Source of the DNA: Marinobacterium zhoushanense
Lineage (GTDB): Bacteria; Pseudomonadota; Gammaproteobacteria; Pseudomonadales; Balneatricaceae
DNA: 64,000 bases
Assembly: GCF_014641945.1 (NCBI RefSeq)
Contig: NZ_BMIJ01000010.1
Coordinates: forward strand, 1 to 64,000
Reading direction: 5' to 3'
Below are positions 8,631-17,211 of this stretch, in pieces. The notes beneath the pieces are model-generated. The model worked only from the letters and a program-made list of their open reading frames with translations. It was not told where the DNA came from and did no database searches. The translations under genes and the position numbers were made by a program. The first letter of the stretch is position 1, and every line of letters begins with the position of its first letter.

Positions 8631-8657
8631 TAAGAGTAGTCAAAAATATAAAAGTTC
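8631..8657 (-). promoter_or_regulatory. Sigma-E/AlgU-type promoter of the small RNA
   Basis: On the minus strand GAACTT (8657-8652) is followed after exactly 16 bp by TCTTA (8635-8631). This matches the RpoE/AlgU consensus GAACTT-N16/17-TCTGA with one mismatch, and no comparable sigma-70 promoter is seen. It fits envelope-stress control as known for ErsA. Confidence 0.7.
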
Positions 8658-8676
8658 ACCGCTGTTGAAAAAAAAC

Positions 8677-11412
8677 TCAATGCGCCTGCTCCCAGTTATC
8701 CCCAGACTGGGCTTCGACCAGTAGCGGCACATCCAGCTGTACCGTGTTTTCCATCAACGGATGCACCTGCTCGAGAAAGGTTTCCACATCCGCCTCCCGC
8801 ACCTCGAACACCAGTTCGTCGTGTACCTGCATGATCATGCGGGCATCGATGCGACTTTCCCTGAGCCAGTCATCGACCCGCACCATCGCCTTCTTGATGA
8901 TATCGGCCGCCGTACCCTGCATCGGCGCATTGATCGCCGTGCGCTCGGCGGCCTGGCGGCTCATCGGATTGCGTGCATTGATCTCAGGCAGGTAGAGCCG
9001 ACGACCAAAGATCGTCTCGACATAGCCGTGCTCACGCGCCCGTTCGCGGGTACTGTCCATATAACGCTGCACACCCGGGTAGGTCTCGAAATAGTGATCG
9101 ATATAGGTCTGCGCCTCCTTGCGACCGAGCCCCAGCTGTTTGGCCAGACCGAAAGCAGACATGCCGTAGATCAAGCCGAAGTTGATCGCCTTGGCACTGC
9201 GGCGCTGATCGGAGGACACCTGATCGCGCGACACCTTGAACACCTCGGCCGCCGTCGCCCTGTGGATATCTTCACCCTGCGCAAATGCCTCCAGCAACCC
9301 CTTGTCGCCGGATAGATGCGCCATGATACGCAGCTCAATCTGGGAGTAGTCAGCGGCGACGATCTTATACCCCTTGGGCGCGATAAACGCCTGACGGATA
9401 CGCCGCCCCTCGGTGGTGCGTACCGGGATGTTCTGCAGATTGGGATCGGTGGAGGAGAGGCGCCCCGTCGCGGTCACCGCCTGATGATAGGAGGTGTGGA
9501 TGCGGCCGGTGGCCTTGTTGATCATCTGCGGCAGCTTATCGGTATAGGTCGACTTGAGCTTGCTCAGACCCCGGTGTTCGATGATCACCTTGGGCAGGGG
9601 GTAATCCAGCGCCAGCTCCTGCAGCACCTCTTCCGCCGTGGACGGTGCTCCCTTGGGGGTCTTTTTCTTCACCGGCAGCCCCTGCTTGTCGAACAGGATC
9701 TCCTGCAACTGCTTGGTGGAGCTCAGATTGAACGGCCCGCCCGCCAACTCATGCGCCTCGTTCTCCAGCTCCTTGAGCCGTTGCTCGATCTCCCGGCTCT
9801 GCTGCCCCAGCAATGCGGCGTCGACCAGCGCACCATTGCGCTCGATCCGCGACAGCACCGGCACCAGCGGCAACTCGATCTCCTTCAAGACTGCTACCAG
9901 CTCACCCTCGGCCTCCAGCTTGGGCATCAGCGTTTGATGCAGGCGCAGGGTGATATCGGCATCCTCGGCCGCGTAGGGCGCAGCCTGCTCCAGGTCGATC
10001 TGGTTGAACGTAAGCTGCTTCTTGCCCTTGCCGGCGATCGCCTCGAAACTGACCGTTTCGGCGTTCAGGTAACGCTGCGCCAGGGTATCCATATCGTGCC
10101 GGCTGGCGGTGGAGTTGAGTACGTAGGACTCGAGCATGGTGTCCGAACCTATGCCCTGCAGCTCGATGCCGTAGTTCGCCAGTACGTTCATATCGTACTT
10201 GATGTGCTGGCCGATCTTTTTGTAGTCGGGGTCTTCCAGCAGCGGCTTGAGCTGCGCGAGCACCGCCTTGCGGTCAAGCTGATCCGGCGCGCCGACATAG
10301 TCGTGCGCCAGCGGCACATAGGCGGCCTTGCCAGGCTCCACAGCAAAGGAGACGCCAACCAGCTCAGCCTCCATATAGTTGAGACTGGTGGTTTCGGTAT
10401 CGAAGGCGAAACTGCCCGCCGCCTTCAGCTTGTCCAGCCAACGATCCAGCTCGGCCTGCTCGAAGATCGTTTCATACTCGACCTCTACCACGGGCGCTTC
10501 GGCTTGCGCGGGCTCAGCCGTGCCATCCCCCTGCTCCAGCTCGGCAACCCAGCTCTTGAACTCGAAACGCTTGAACAGCTCAAGCAGGCTGTTGCGATCA
10601 GGATCGGTCAATTTGATATCACCAAGACCGATATGCAGCGCCACGTCAGTCTTGATCGTGGCCAGCAGGTAAGAGAGCTCCGCCATTTCGCGGTTCTCTT
10701 CCAACTTTTTCGGCATCGTCTTGGCACCGCGGAAACCGAGTTCCGGGATCCGCTCGAGATTCTGGTACAGATCCTGGATACCGCCGATTCCCTGCAACAG
10801 CGCCAGGGCGGTTTTTTCGCCGACCCCGGGTACGCCGGGGATGTTGTCGACCTTATCCCCCATCAACGCCAGGTAGTCGATGATCAGGGCCGGCTCGATA
10901 CCAAACTTTTCGCGCACGCCTTCGATATCGAGCCGGGTGTCGGTCATGGTGTTGATCAACGAGACCTTGTCGTCGACCAGCTGTGCCATATCCTTGTCAC
11001 CGGTGGAGATCACCACGTCGCAGCAGGCGGCCTCGGCCTGGCGCGCCAGGGTACCGATCACATCGTCCGCCTCGACCCCCTCTTCGACGAAGATCGGAAT
11101 GCCCATGGCGCGAATAATGTCGTGAATAGGTTCGATCTGGTCGCGCAGATCGTCCGGCATGGGCGGGCGTTGCGCCTTATACTCTGAGTAGAGATCGTCA
11201 CGAAAGGTCTTGCCCTTGGCGTCGAACACCACGGCGACCGGGCTGTCCGGGTACTGTTTCAGCAGACTGCGCAGCATCGATGTCACCACTCGCACCGCGC
11301 CAGTCGGGAAACCCTCTGCCGTGCGCAGATCCGCCTGCTGCGAGGCGAAGAAGGCTCTATATAAATAGGAGGAGCCGTCTACTAGAATAACAGGAGGTTT
11401 CTGTGCGCTCAT
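8677..11412 (-). CDS. polA: DNA polymerase I
   Basis: 911 aa from the ATG at 11412 (MSAQKPPVILVDGSSYLYR). Three domains are seen in order: 5'-3' flap exonuclease (about 1-300, with VVFDAKGKTFR, EADDVIGTLA and GDKDMAQLV), 3'-5' proofreading exonuclease (FDTETTSLNY near 345) and family A polymerase (DYSQIELR, the O-helix region RRSAKAINFGLIYG and QVHDELVFE). It fills gaps in repair and removes Okazaki primers. The ORF could extend 25 codons further upstream but the family starts at this Met. The gene ends just upstream of the small RNA. Confidence 0.97.
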   Translation of the reverse strand: MSAQKPPVILVDGSSYLYRAFFASQQADLRTAEGFPTGAVRVVTSMLRSLLKQYPDSPVAVVFDAKGKTFRDDLYSEYKAQRPPMPDDLRDQIEPIHDIIRAMGIPIFVEEGVEADDVIGTLARQAEAACCDVVISTGDKDMAQLVDDKVSLINTMTDTRLDIEGVREKFGIEPALIIDYLALMGDKVDNIPGVPGVGEKTALALLQGIGGIQDLYQNLERIPELGFRGAKTMPKKLEENREMAELSYLLATIKTDVALHIGLGDIKLTDPDRNSLLELFKRFEFKSWVAELEQGDGTAEPAQAEAPVVEVEYETIFEQAELDRWLDKLKAAGSFAFDTETTSLNYMEAELVGVSFAVEPGKAAYVPLAHDYVGAPDQLDRKAVLAQLKPLLEDPDYKKIGQHIKYDMNVLANYGIELQGIGSDTMLESYVLNSTASRHDMDTLAQRYLNAETVSFEAIAGKGKKQLTFNQIDLEQAAPYAAEDADITLRLHQTLMPKLEAEGELVAVLKEIELPLVPVLSRIERNGALVDAALLGQQSREIEQRLKELENEAHELAGGPFNLSSTKQLQEILFDKQGLPVKKKTPKGAPSTAEEVLQELALDYPLPKVIIEHRGLSKLKSTYTDKLPQMINKATGRIHTSYHQAVTATGRLSSTDPNLQNIPVRTTEGRRIRQAFIAPKGYKIVAADYSQIELRIMAHLSGDKGLLEAFAQGEDIHRATAAEVFKVSRDQVSSDQRRSAKAINFGLIYGMSAFGLAKQLGLGRKEAQTYIDHYFETYPGVQRYMDSTRERAREHGYVETIFGRRLYLPEINARNPMSRQAAERTAINAPMQGTAADIIKKAMVRVDDWLRESRIDARMIMQVHDELVFEVREADVETFLEQVHPLMENTVQLDVPLLVEAQSGDNWEQAH

Positions 11413-11542
11413 CGGTGCTGTCCATCGACTGGTGAATTCTGATGCGGGCTTGTTCAGCCTGCCGCAAAGGCCCACAATCATAGACAAATAAGGCCGCTAC
11501 GACCAATGCGTTACGGCGGTGGTTACAACAGGGAACAATGCA

Positions 11543-11827
11543 ATGATGAAAGAGTTTCTGCTGGCGGGATTGCTGGCCTTGGCTCCGCTGGCGCAGGCTG
11601 AGGTGGTGACCGATACCGAAACCGGCGAGCCGGAGATCACCATCAGCCATGACCAGGAAGCGACCTACTACGAGTACAAGGTCAACGGCCAGCTCAAGGA
11701 GATCAAGGTCGTACCCAAGGTTGGCCCGCCCTACTACCTGGTCCCCGCCCCCGGCTCAGGCGATGAGTATATTCGCGTCGAAGAATCACAAATTCTGATC
11801 CCTAAATGGGTCATCTTCAGCTGGTAA
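11543..11827 (+). CDS. DUF2782 periplasmic protein
   Basis: 94 aa (or 93 if the next ATG is used), with a signal peptide ending at AQA near residue 20. The mature part has the DUF2782 core ITISHDQEATYYEYKVNGQ and the repeated Val-Pro/Gly-Pro-Pro-Tyr-Tyr-Leu-Val segment. The function of the family is unknown. It lies between polA and thrB as in Pseudomonas (PA5494) and is 9 bp from thrB, so the two are probably cotranscribed. Confidence 0.85.
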   Translation: MMKEFLLAGLLALAPLAQAEVVTDTETGEPEITISHDQEATYYEYKVNGQLKEIKVVPKVGPPYYLVPAPGSGDEYIRVEESQILIPKWVIFSW

Positions 11828-11836
11828 CAATCGATC

Positions 11837-12814
11837 GTGGCAGTCTATACATCCGTATCCCGAGCCGAGCTGGATAAGCTGCTGGCTGATTATGACCTTG
11901 GCACCTGCGTCGACCTCAAGGGGATCGACGGCGGTATCGAGAACACCAACTACTTTGTCACCCTCGAAAACGAGCAGCGGCGCAGTGAGTATGTACTGAC
12001 CCTGTTTGAAGAGTTCAGCTACGACGAGATGCCGTTCTTCGTCGAGCTGGGCAAATGGCTGGCTGAGCGCGACGTCCCTGTACCCTATGCCATCGAGGAC
12101 CGTAACGGTATCGGCCTGAAGCTGCTGTGTGGTCGACCGGCCTTTCTGCAACCTCGATTCAACGGCAGCCATGTTGCCCAGCAGGAGCTGACCGCCGAGC
12201 ATTGCGCCAGCATTGGTCGTGCGCTGGCGCATCTGCATCTGGCCGGCCAGGACTTCTACCTGACCCGGCAGGCACACCGTGGCGTGTTCTGGTGGCGCCG
12301 CGAAAGCGAAAGCATTGCGCCACGGCTGAGCGCCGAGGATGCCGAGCTGCTGCAGCAGGAGGTCCGCCTGTTCGACGAGCTGCGTCAGAATGCCGAACAG
12401 CTACCGATGGGGATCACCCACGGCGATCTGTTCCACGACAACGCGCTGTTTGTCGGCACCGAGGTCGAGGCGATTCTGGATATCTATAACGCCGCCACTG
12501 CCTACTGGCTTTACGATCTGGCGATCGTCGCCAACGACTGGTGCGTCAACCCTGACGGCAGTATCGATACGACCCGCGAGCGCGCCCTGCTCGACGCCTA
12601 CGCCAACGTCCGCCCCTTCAACGACGCCGAGCATGCAGCCTGGCCGCAACTCTGCCGCACTGCCGCCATGCGCTTCTGGCTGTCGCGCCTAATCCCCTGG
12701 CTCGGTATCAGCCAGGCCTCCCGACAGAGCGATGCGGAGATGAAGTTGAAAGACCCGGACGAGCTGAAACGCATCCTGCTGGCGCGGATCGCCCAACCGG
12801 CCAGCCTCGGCTGA
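11837..12814 (+). CDS. thrB: Homoserine kinase, ThrB type II
   Basis: 325 aa. Phosphorylates L-homoserine for threonine synthesis. It is of the aminoglycoside-phosphotransferase fold type (Pseudomonas-like), not the GHMP kinase type of enterobacteria: the N-lobe has GIDGGIENTNYFV, the catalytic loop is THGDLFHDNALF and the metal-binding Asp follows in AILDIYNAATAYWLYDLAI. A terminator follows at 12851. Confidence 0.94.
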   Translation: MAVYTSVSRAELDKLLADYDLGTCVDLKGIDGGIENTNYFVTLENEQRRSEYVLTLFEEFSYDEMPFFVELGKWLAERDVPVPYAIEDRNGIGLKLLCGRPAFLQPRFNGSHVAQQELTAEHCASIGRALAHLHLAGQDFYLTRQAHRGVFWWRRESESIAPRLSAEDAELLQQEVRLFDELRQNAEQLPMGITHGDLFHDNALFVGTEVEAILDIYNAATAYWLYDLAIVANDWCVNPDGSIDTTRERALLDAYANVRPFNDAEHAAWPQLCRTAAMRFWLSRLIPWLGISQASRQSDAEMKLKDPDELKRILLARIAQPASLG

Positions 12815-12850
12815 CTCGCCAGCTACGGCAGTCGCAGGATATTTCACCGT

Positions 12851-12874
12851 AGGCCCCGCAAGGGGCCTTTTCCT
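12851..12874 (+). terminator. Terminator after thrB
   Basis: AGGCCCC, a GCAA tetraloop and GGGGCCT form a stable 7-bp hairpin ending in a short T run. It closes the DUF2782-thrB unit just before the LexA box of uvrD. Confidence 0.8.
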
Positions 12875-12888
12875 GTATACTTTTCCAG
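12873..12888 (+). promoter_or_regulatory. LexA (SOS) box upstream of uvrD
   Basis: The 16-mer CTGTATACTTTTCCAG keeps the CTGT-N8-nnAG spacing of the LexA operator CTGT-N8-ACAG, with one mismatch in the right half (CCAG). The E. coli uvrD box also ends in CCAG (recalled). It lies 45 bp before the uvrD start, where LexA can block the promoter. Confidence 0.65.
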
Positions 12889-12932
12889 TATTCCAGATCG
12901 CACCTTCATCTATCTATAGCTGCAAAGATCCC

Positions 12933-15152
12933 ATGGACGTTACCCACATCATCGACTCCCTCAACGATGCCCAGCGTCAGGCGGTTACCGCCGACGTGAA
13001 GAACCTGCTGGTACTGGCTGGCGCCGGGTCCGGCAAGACCCGGGTATTGGTACACCGCATCGCCTGGCTGATCGAAGCGGAGGGGATCTCGCCCTACTCG
13101 ATCATGGCGGTGACCTTCACCAACAAGGCGGCACGGGAGATGCGCGGGCGTATCGAACACCTGCTGGGGCTGAACACCCACGGGATGTGGGTCGGCACCT
13201 TCCATGGTCTGGCGCACCGCCTGCTGCGCGCACACTGGCAGGACGCCGGACTGCGCGACAACTTCCAGATCATGGACAGTGATGACCAGCTGCGCCTGAT
13301 CAAGCGGCTGTGCAAGGAGATGAACCTGGACGAGAATCGCTGGCCGCCGAAGCAGATGCAGTGGTACATCAATGCGCAGAAGGACGAGGGGCTGCGCAGC
13401 AAGCACATAGAGCGTAGCGGCGATCTGTTCCAGGACACCCTGGTGCGTGTCTATGAAGCCTACGAGGATGCATGCGAACGCGGCGGCATGATCGATTTCG
13501 GCGAGCTGCTGCTGCGCGCGCTGGAACTGCTGCGCGACCGCGCACCGGCGCTGCTCAAGCACTATCGCGAGCGCTTCCGCTACGTGCTGGTGGACGAGTT
13601 CCAGGACACCAACGCCATCCAGTACGCTTGGCTGCGTCTGCTCTGCCAGGGCGACGACAAGCTGATGGCGGTGGGCGATGACGACCAGTCGATCTACGGT
13701 TGGCGCGGTGCCCGAATCGAAAACATCCAGCACCTTCCAGAGCACTTCCCCGGCACCGAAACGATCCGCCTGGAGCAGAACTACCGCTCCACCGGCACCA
13801 TCCTCGATGCCGCCAACGCGGTGATCCGCAACAACTTCGGCCGCCTCGGCAAGGAGCTGTGGACCAATCTGGGCGACGGCGAAGCGATCAGCGTCTATGC
13901 CGCGTTCAACGAACAGGACGAAGCGCGTTTTATCATCGACCAGATCAGCAAATGGATCGACGAGGGCAACCGCCGCGACGAGAGCGCGATCCTGTATCGC
14001 TCCAACGCCCAGTCGCGGGTACTGGAGGAGACACTGATCCGCGCCGGCATCCCCTACCGCATCTACGGCGGCCAGCGCTTCTACGACCGTCTTGAGATCA
14101 AGAACGCCCTCGCCTATATGCGCCTGATCGCCAACCGCGACGACGACACGGCGATGGAGCGAATTATCAACGTGCCGACCCGTGGCATTGGCACCCGCAC
14201 CATCGAACTGATCCGCGAGCATGCCCGTGCCGAGGGTGTGTCCATGTGGCGCGCGGCCAACGAGATTATCGAGCTGGGTCAGCTCGCCGCCCGCGCCGGC
14301 AACGCCCTGCAGAGCTTCCTCGACCTGGTCAACAGCCTGGACAGCGCCACCCGCGAAACCGAGCTGCATGAACAGACCGAACATGTGATCCAGCACTCCG
14401 GCCTGATTCAACACCACGAGAAGGAGAAGGGTGAGAAGGCCCAGTCCCGCATCGAAAACCTGGAGGAACTGGTCACCGCCGCCCGTCAGTTCGCCGGTCA
14501 GTGGCAGGAGGATGAAGCACCGGAGGGGTTCAACTCGGTGCTGGCGGCATTCCTCGACCAGGCGGCGCTGGATGCCGGCGATGCCCAGGCGGATCTGCAC
14601 ACCGACAGCGTACAACTGATGACGCTGCACTCGGCCAAGGGGCTGGAGTTCCCGCTGGTGTTCCTGGCCGGCATGGAGGAGGGGCTGTTCCCGCACAGCA
14701 TGTCCGCCGAGGAGCCGGGCCGGTTGGAGGAGGAGCGACGCCTCTGCTACGTTGGCATCACCCGGGCGATGCAGAAGCTCTACCTGACCTACGCCGAATC
14801 GCGTCGCCTGCACGGGCAGGAGAATTACAACCGGCCGTCACGCTTTATCCAGGAGATACCCAGCGAACTGGTCGAAGAGGTGCGACTGAACGCCACCGTG
14901 CGCCGCCCCTACGGCAGCGGCGGTTATCCACAGGAGGGCGGCTCGCTGTTCGGCGGCTCATCGAGCCTCGGTGGCAGCGATATTCCGGAGACCGGTTTCA
15001 ACCTGGGCCAGCGCGTGCGTCATCCCAAGTTTGGCGATGGTTTGGTGGTCAATTTCGAGGGCAGCGGTCCGAAGGCGCGGGTGCAGGTCAATTTCGACTA
15101 TGAAGGCAGCAAATGGCTGGTGGTGGGCTTCGCCCGGCTGGAAGCGATCTGA
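12933..15152 (+). CDS. uvrD: DNA helicase II UvrD
   Basis: 739 aa, SF1A 3'-5' helicase for nucleotide-excision and mismatch repair. Motif Q/I is LNDAQRQAV and AGAGSGKTRVL, Ia is TFTNKAAREM, motif II is LVDEFQDTN, III is GDDDQSIYGWRGA, IV is LEQNYRST, V is LMTLHSAKGLEF and VI is EERRLCYVGITRAM. The C-terminal Tudor-like tail (VRHPKFGDG) that distinguishes UvrD/PcrA from Rep is present. A LexA box and a terminator flank the gene, so it is likely a single-gene SOS unit. Confidence 0.97.
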   Translation: MDVTHIIDSLNDAQRQAVTADVKNLLVLAGAGSGKTRVLVHRIAWLIEAEGISPYSIMAVTFTNKAAREMRGRIEHLLGLNTHGMWVGTFHGLAHRLLRAHWQDAGLRDNFQIMDSDDQLRLIKRLCKEMNLDENRWPPKQMQWYINAQKDEGLRSKHIERSGDLFQDTLVRVYEAYEDACERGGMIDFGELLLRALELLRDRAPALLKHYRERFRYVLVDEFQDTNAIQYAWLRLLCQGDDKLMAVGDDDQSIYGWRGARIENIQHLPEHFPGTETIRLEQNYRSTGTILDAANAVIRNNFGRLGKELWTNLGDGEAISVYAAFNEQDEARFIIDQISKWIDEGNRRDESAILYRSNAQSRVLEETLIRAGIPYRIYGGQRFYDRLEIKNALAYMRLIANRDDDTAMERIINVPTRGIGTRTIELIREHARAEGVSMWRAANEIIELGQLAARAGNALQSFLDLVNSLDSATRETELHEQTEHVIQHSGLIQHHEKEKGEKAQSRIENLEELVTAARQFAGQWQEDEAPEGFNSVLAAFLDQAALDAGDAQADLHTDSVQLMTLHSAKGLEFPLVFLAGMEEGLFPHSMSAEEPGRLEEERRLCYVGITRAMQKLYLTYAESRRLHGQENYNRPSRFIQEIPSELVEEVRLNATVRRPYGSGGYPQEGGSLFGGSSSLGGSDIPETGFNLGQRVRHPKFGDGLVVNFEGSGPKARVQVNFDYEGSKWLVVGFARLEAI

Positions 15153-15171
15153 CCAGCACCTGTGCATAAAG

Positions 15172-15197
15172 CGGCGTCCAGCACGGACGCCGTTTTT
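15172..15197 (+). terminator. Terminator after uvrD
   Basis: CGGCGTCC and GGACGCCG form an 8-bp perfect stem with a 5-nt loop and five T follow. It lies 20 bp past the uvrD stop. Confidence 0.88.
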
Positions 15198-15286
15198 GTA
15201 AGCATCGAACAGCAGACTAAACTCTACTCAACACTGTCCTTTCCTAACCGGAAAATCAGCATAGACCGTCACAAGGAGCCTCATAC

Positions 15287-16621
15287 GTGCCCGGTAGCAA
15301 GGTAACCTTCCCGATTGCGCTGCTCGCCGCTGCAGCGATCTACTTTCTAACGCCCTTCGACCCGGCCCTGCGCACCGGCCTGTCGGTTCTGACACTGATC
15401 GCCATTCTGTGGATGACCGAGACCTTCAATATTACCGTCACGGCATTGCTGGTCCCTGTATTGGCGGTCCTGACCGGCACCTTTTCCACGGCCGATGCGC
15501 TGAAGAACTTTGCCAATCCGATCATTTTTCTGTTCCTCGGCGGTTTTGCGTTAGCCGCGGCATTGAGCGAGCAGAAGCTCGATCGTTATATCTCCAACCA
15601 TGTCCTGCGCCTGGCCGGCGGTAAACTCGCTATCGCTTCGCTGCTGCTGTTTCTGACCGCTGCCTGCCTGTCGATGTGGATCTCCAATACCGCCACCACC
15701 GCCATGATGCTGCCGCTGGTGCTGGGGCTGCTCAAGCAGCTGCCCTACGATGAGAACAAGCGCAGTTACTGGTTTATCCTGCTCGGTCTGGCTTACTCCG
15801 CCAGTATCGGCGGCATCGGCACCTTGGTCGGCAGCCCGCCCAACGCCATTGCCGCAGCGGCGGTTGGCCTCAGTTTCGTCGACTGGCTGAAGATCGGCCT
15901 GCCTCTGGTGATCGTCTCCTTCCCGCTGATGATAGCCGTGCTCTGGCTGGTGATACGCCCCAACCTGGACCACCACTTTGAACCTGAATCCTCACACCAA
16001 CCGCTGAATGCCACACAGTGGGCGACGCTTGGCGTGTTCGTGCTGACCGTTTGTTTCTGGCTGTTCAGCGCGCCGCTGGCGAAAACGCTGGGCATCAAGG
16101 GCGGTATGGACTCGCTGATCGCCATTGGCGCCATCCTGATGCTCTGCATGTTGCGACTGGTGTCGTGGAAAGCGGTGGAGCGGTCTGCTGATTGGGGCGT
16201 ACTGCTGCTGTTCGGCGGTGGCCTGACCCTGTCGGCGATGCTGAAAGAGACCGGCGCCAGCCTCTACCTGGCCGAGTCGATCAGCGGTCTGCTGTCCGGT
16301 GCGCCGCTCGTGCTGTTTGTGCTTGTCGTCGCCGGATTTGTGGTGATGCTGACCGAGATAGCAAGCAATACCGCCAGCAGTGCGCTGCTGGTACCTATCT
16401 TCGTGGGCATTGCCGGCGCCATGGGCATGCCGGAGGTGGTGATGGCGATGGTGATTGCCGTGGCCGCGTCTTGCGCCTTCATGCTACCGGTGGCGACGCC
16501 GCCCAATGCCATCGTGTATGGCTCAGGTGCGGTACCCCAGACACAGATGATGCGCGCCGGCATCGTGCTCAACGCGGTGATGACCTGCGTCATCACCGGT
16601 GCTGCGATGCTGATGCTTTAA
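15287..16621 (+). CDS. DASS/SLC13-family anion:sodium symporter
   Basis: 444 aa with about 11-12 membrane helices. The divalent anion:Na+ symporter family signatures are seen: the two SNT motifs (SMWISNTATTAMMLP near 130, TEIASNTASSALLVP near 360) and the paired hairpin regions, plus the C-terminal ATPPNAIVYGSG. Substrates in the family are dicarboxylates, citrate or sulfate; the exact one cannot be read here. GTG start at 15287 is supported by AAGGAG 9 nt upstream. The stop overlaps the end of the convergent thioesterase gene by 4 bp. Confidence 0.88.
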   Translation: MPGSKVTFPIALLAAAAIYFLTPFDPALRTGLSVLTLIAILWMTETFNITVTALLVPVLAVLTGTFSTADALKNFANPIIFLFLGGFALAAALSEQKLDRYISNHVLRLAGGKLAIASLLLFLTAACLSMWISNTATTAMMLPLVLGLLKQLPYDENKRSYWFILLGLAYSASIGGIGTLVGSPPNAIAAAAVGLSFVDWLKIGLPLVIVSFPLMIAVLWLVIRPNLDHHFEPESSHQPLNATQWATLGVFVLTVCFWLFSAPLAKTLGIKGGMDSLIAIGAILMLCMLRLVSWKAVERSADWGVLLLFGGGLTLSAMLKETGASLYLAESISGLLSGAPLVLFVLVVAGFVVMLTEIASNTASSALLVPIFVGIAGAMGMPEVVMAMVIAVAASCAFMLPVATPPNAIVYGSGAVPQTQMMRAGIVLNAVMTCVITGAAMLML

Positions 16622-17028
16622 ATCGAGCCCGCTGCGGGCGGCAGCCGACGGATATGGCCGTCGGCATCGATCGCCACCTGCACGCACTCACAGGCGGTCA
16701 CTTTACGGGGCTCGCGCCCATCCGGACACTGCCCCCAGCACTCGACGGCGATGCGCAGCGAGCTATGTCCACGCTCCAGCACCTGGGTATAAAAGCCAAG
16801 TATGGTGCCCTGCATCACAGGCGACATGAACGACATGCGACCAACGGACACGGTCGCAACCCGGCCCTTGGCCTCTTGACCGGCGCGTATTTCACAGGCC
16901 AGTACCGCCTGCGCACTCACCCAGCCACCATAGACATCGCCAAATATATTCACGGCTTCAGGCCCTGCGGGCAGTTGCAAACTCAGCTCCCCCTCAGGCT
17001 GGAGCAATTGATCGTCCTCTATTTTCAT
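16618..17028 (-). CDS. Acyl-CoA thioesterase, hotdog fold (YciA-like)
   Basis: 136 aa from the ATG at 17028. The single hotdog domain has NIFGDVYGGWVSAQAV, with the Asp of the catalytic helix region as in YciA/acyl-CoA thioester hydrolases (usually N-x-x-GDxFGGxL), then VATVSVGRMSFMSPVMQGT and the strand LRIAVECWGQ. It would hydrolyse acyl-CoA to free acid and CoA. It is convergent with the symporter gene and divergent from pstS. Chain-length preference is unknown. Confidence 0.85.
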   Translation of the reverse strand: MKIEDDQLLQPEGELSLQLPAGPEAVNIFGDVYGGWVSAQAVLACEIRAGQEAKGRVATVSVGRMSFMSPVMQGTILGFYTQVLERGHSSLRIAVECWGQCPDGREPRKVTACECVQVAIDADGHIRRLPPAAGSI

Positions 17029-17138
17029 TATTTGGAACCTGCTCGTATTGATTACGGGGTGAGCGTCACACCCTATGTTGCAGTGCATTATACCTACACG
17101 GGTACAGGCCTAAACAGAAATTTGAATCGGATGAGCAT

Positions 17139-17172
17139 CTGTAACAAAGCGGTCACAAACCACTCCTATAGT
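17139..17172 (+). promoter_or_regulatory. Pho box and -10 of pstS
   Basis: CTGTAAC-AAAG-CGGTCAC (17139-17156) is a 7-4-7 PhoB direct repeat. A -10 TATAGT (17167-17172) follows after 10 bp, so the Pho box takes the place of the -35. The ATG of pstS is 40 bp further on. Phosphate-starvation induction by PhoB is inferred. Confidence 0.85.
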
Positions 17173-17211
17173 ACGCACACGAATTCAAACTAATGCACCG
17201 ATCAGGAGCGT

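Noticed and set aside
9316..11187. 623-aa plus-strand ORF opposite polA
   Set aside because: Shadow ORF; composition rich in R, G, H, Q and no recognised domain.
12906..14813. 635-aa minus-strand ORF opposite uvrD
   Set aside because: Shadow of uvrD caused by high GC third positions; no domain and no start signal.
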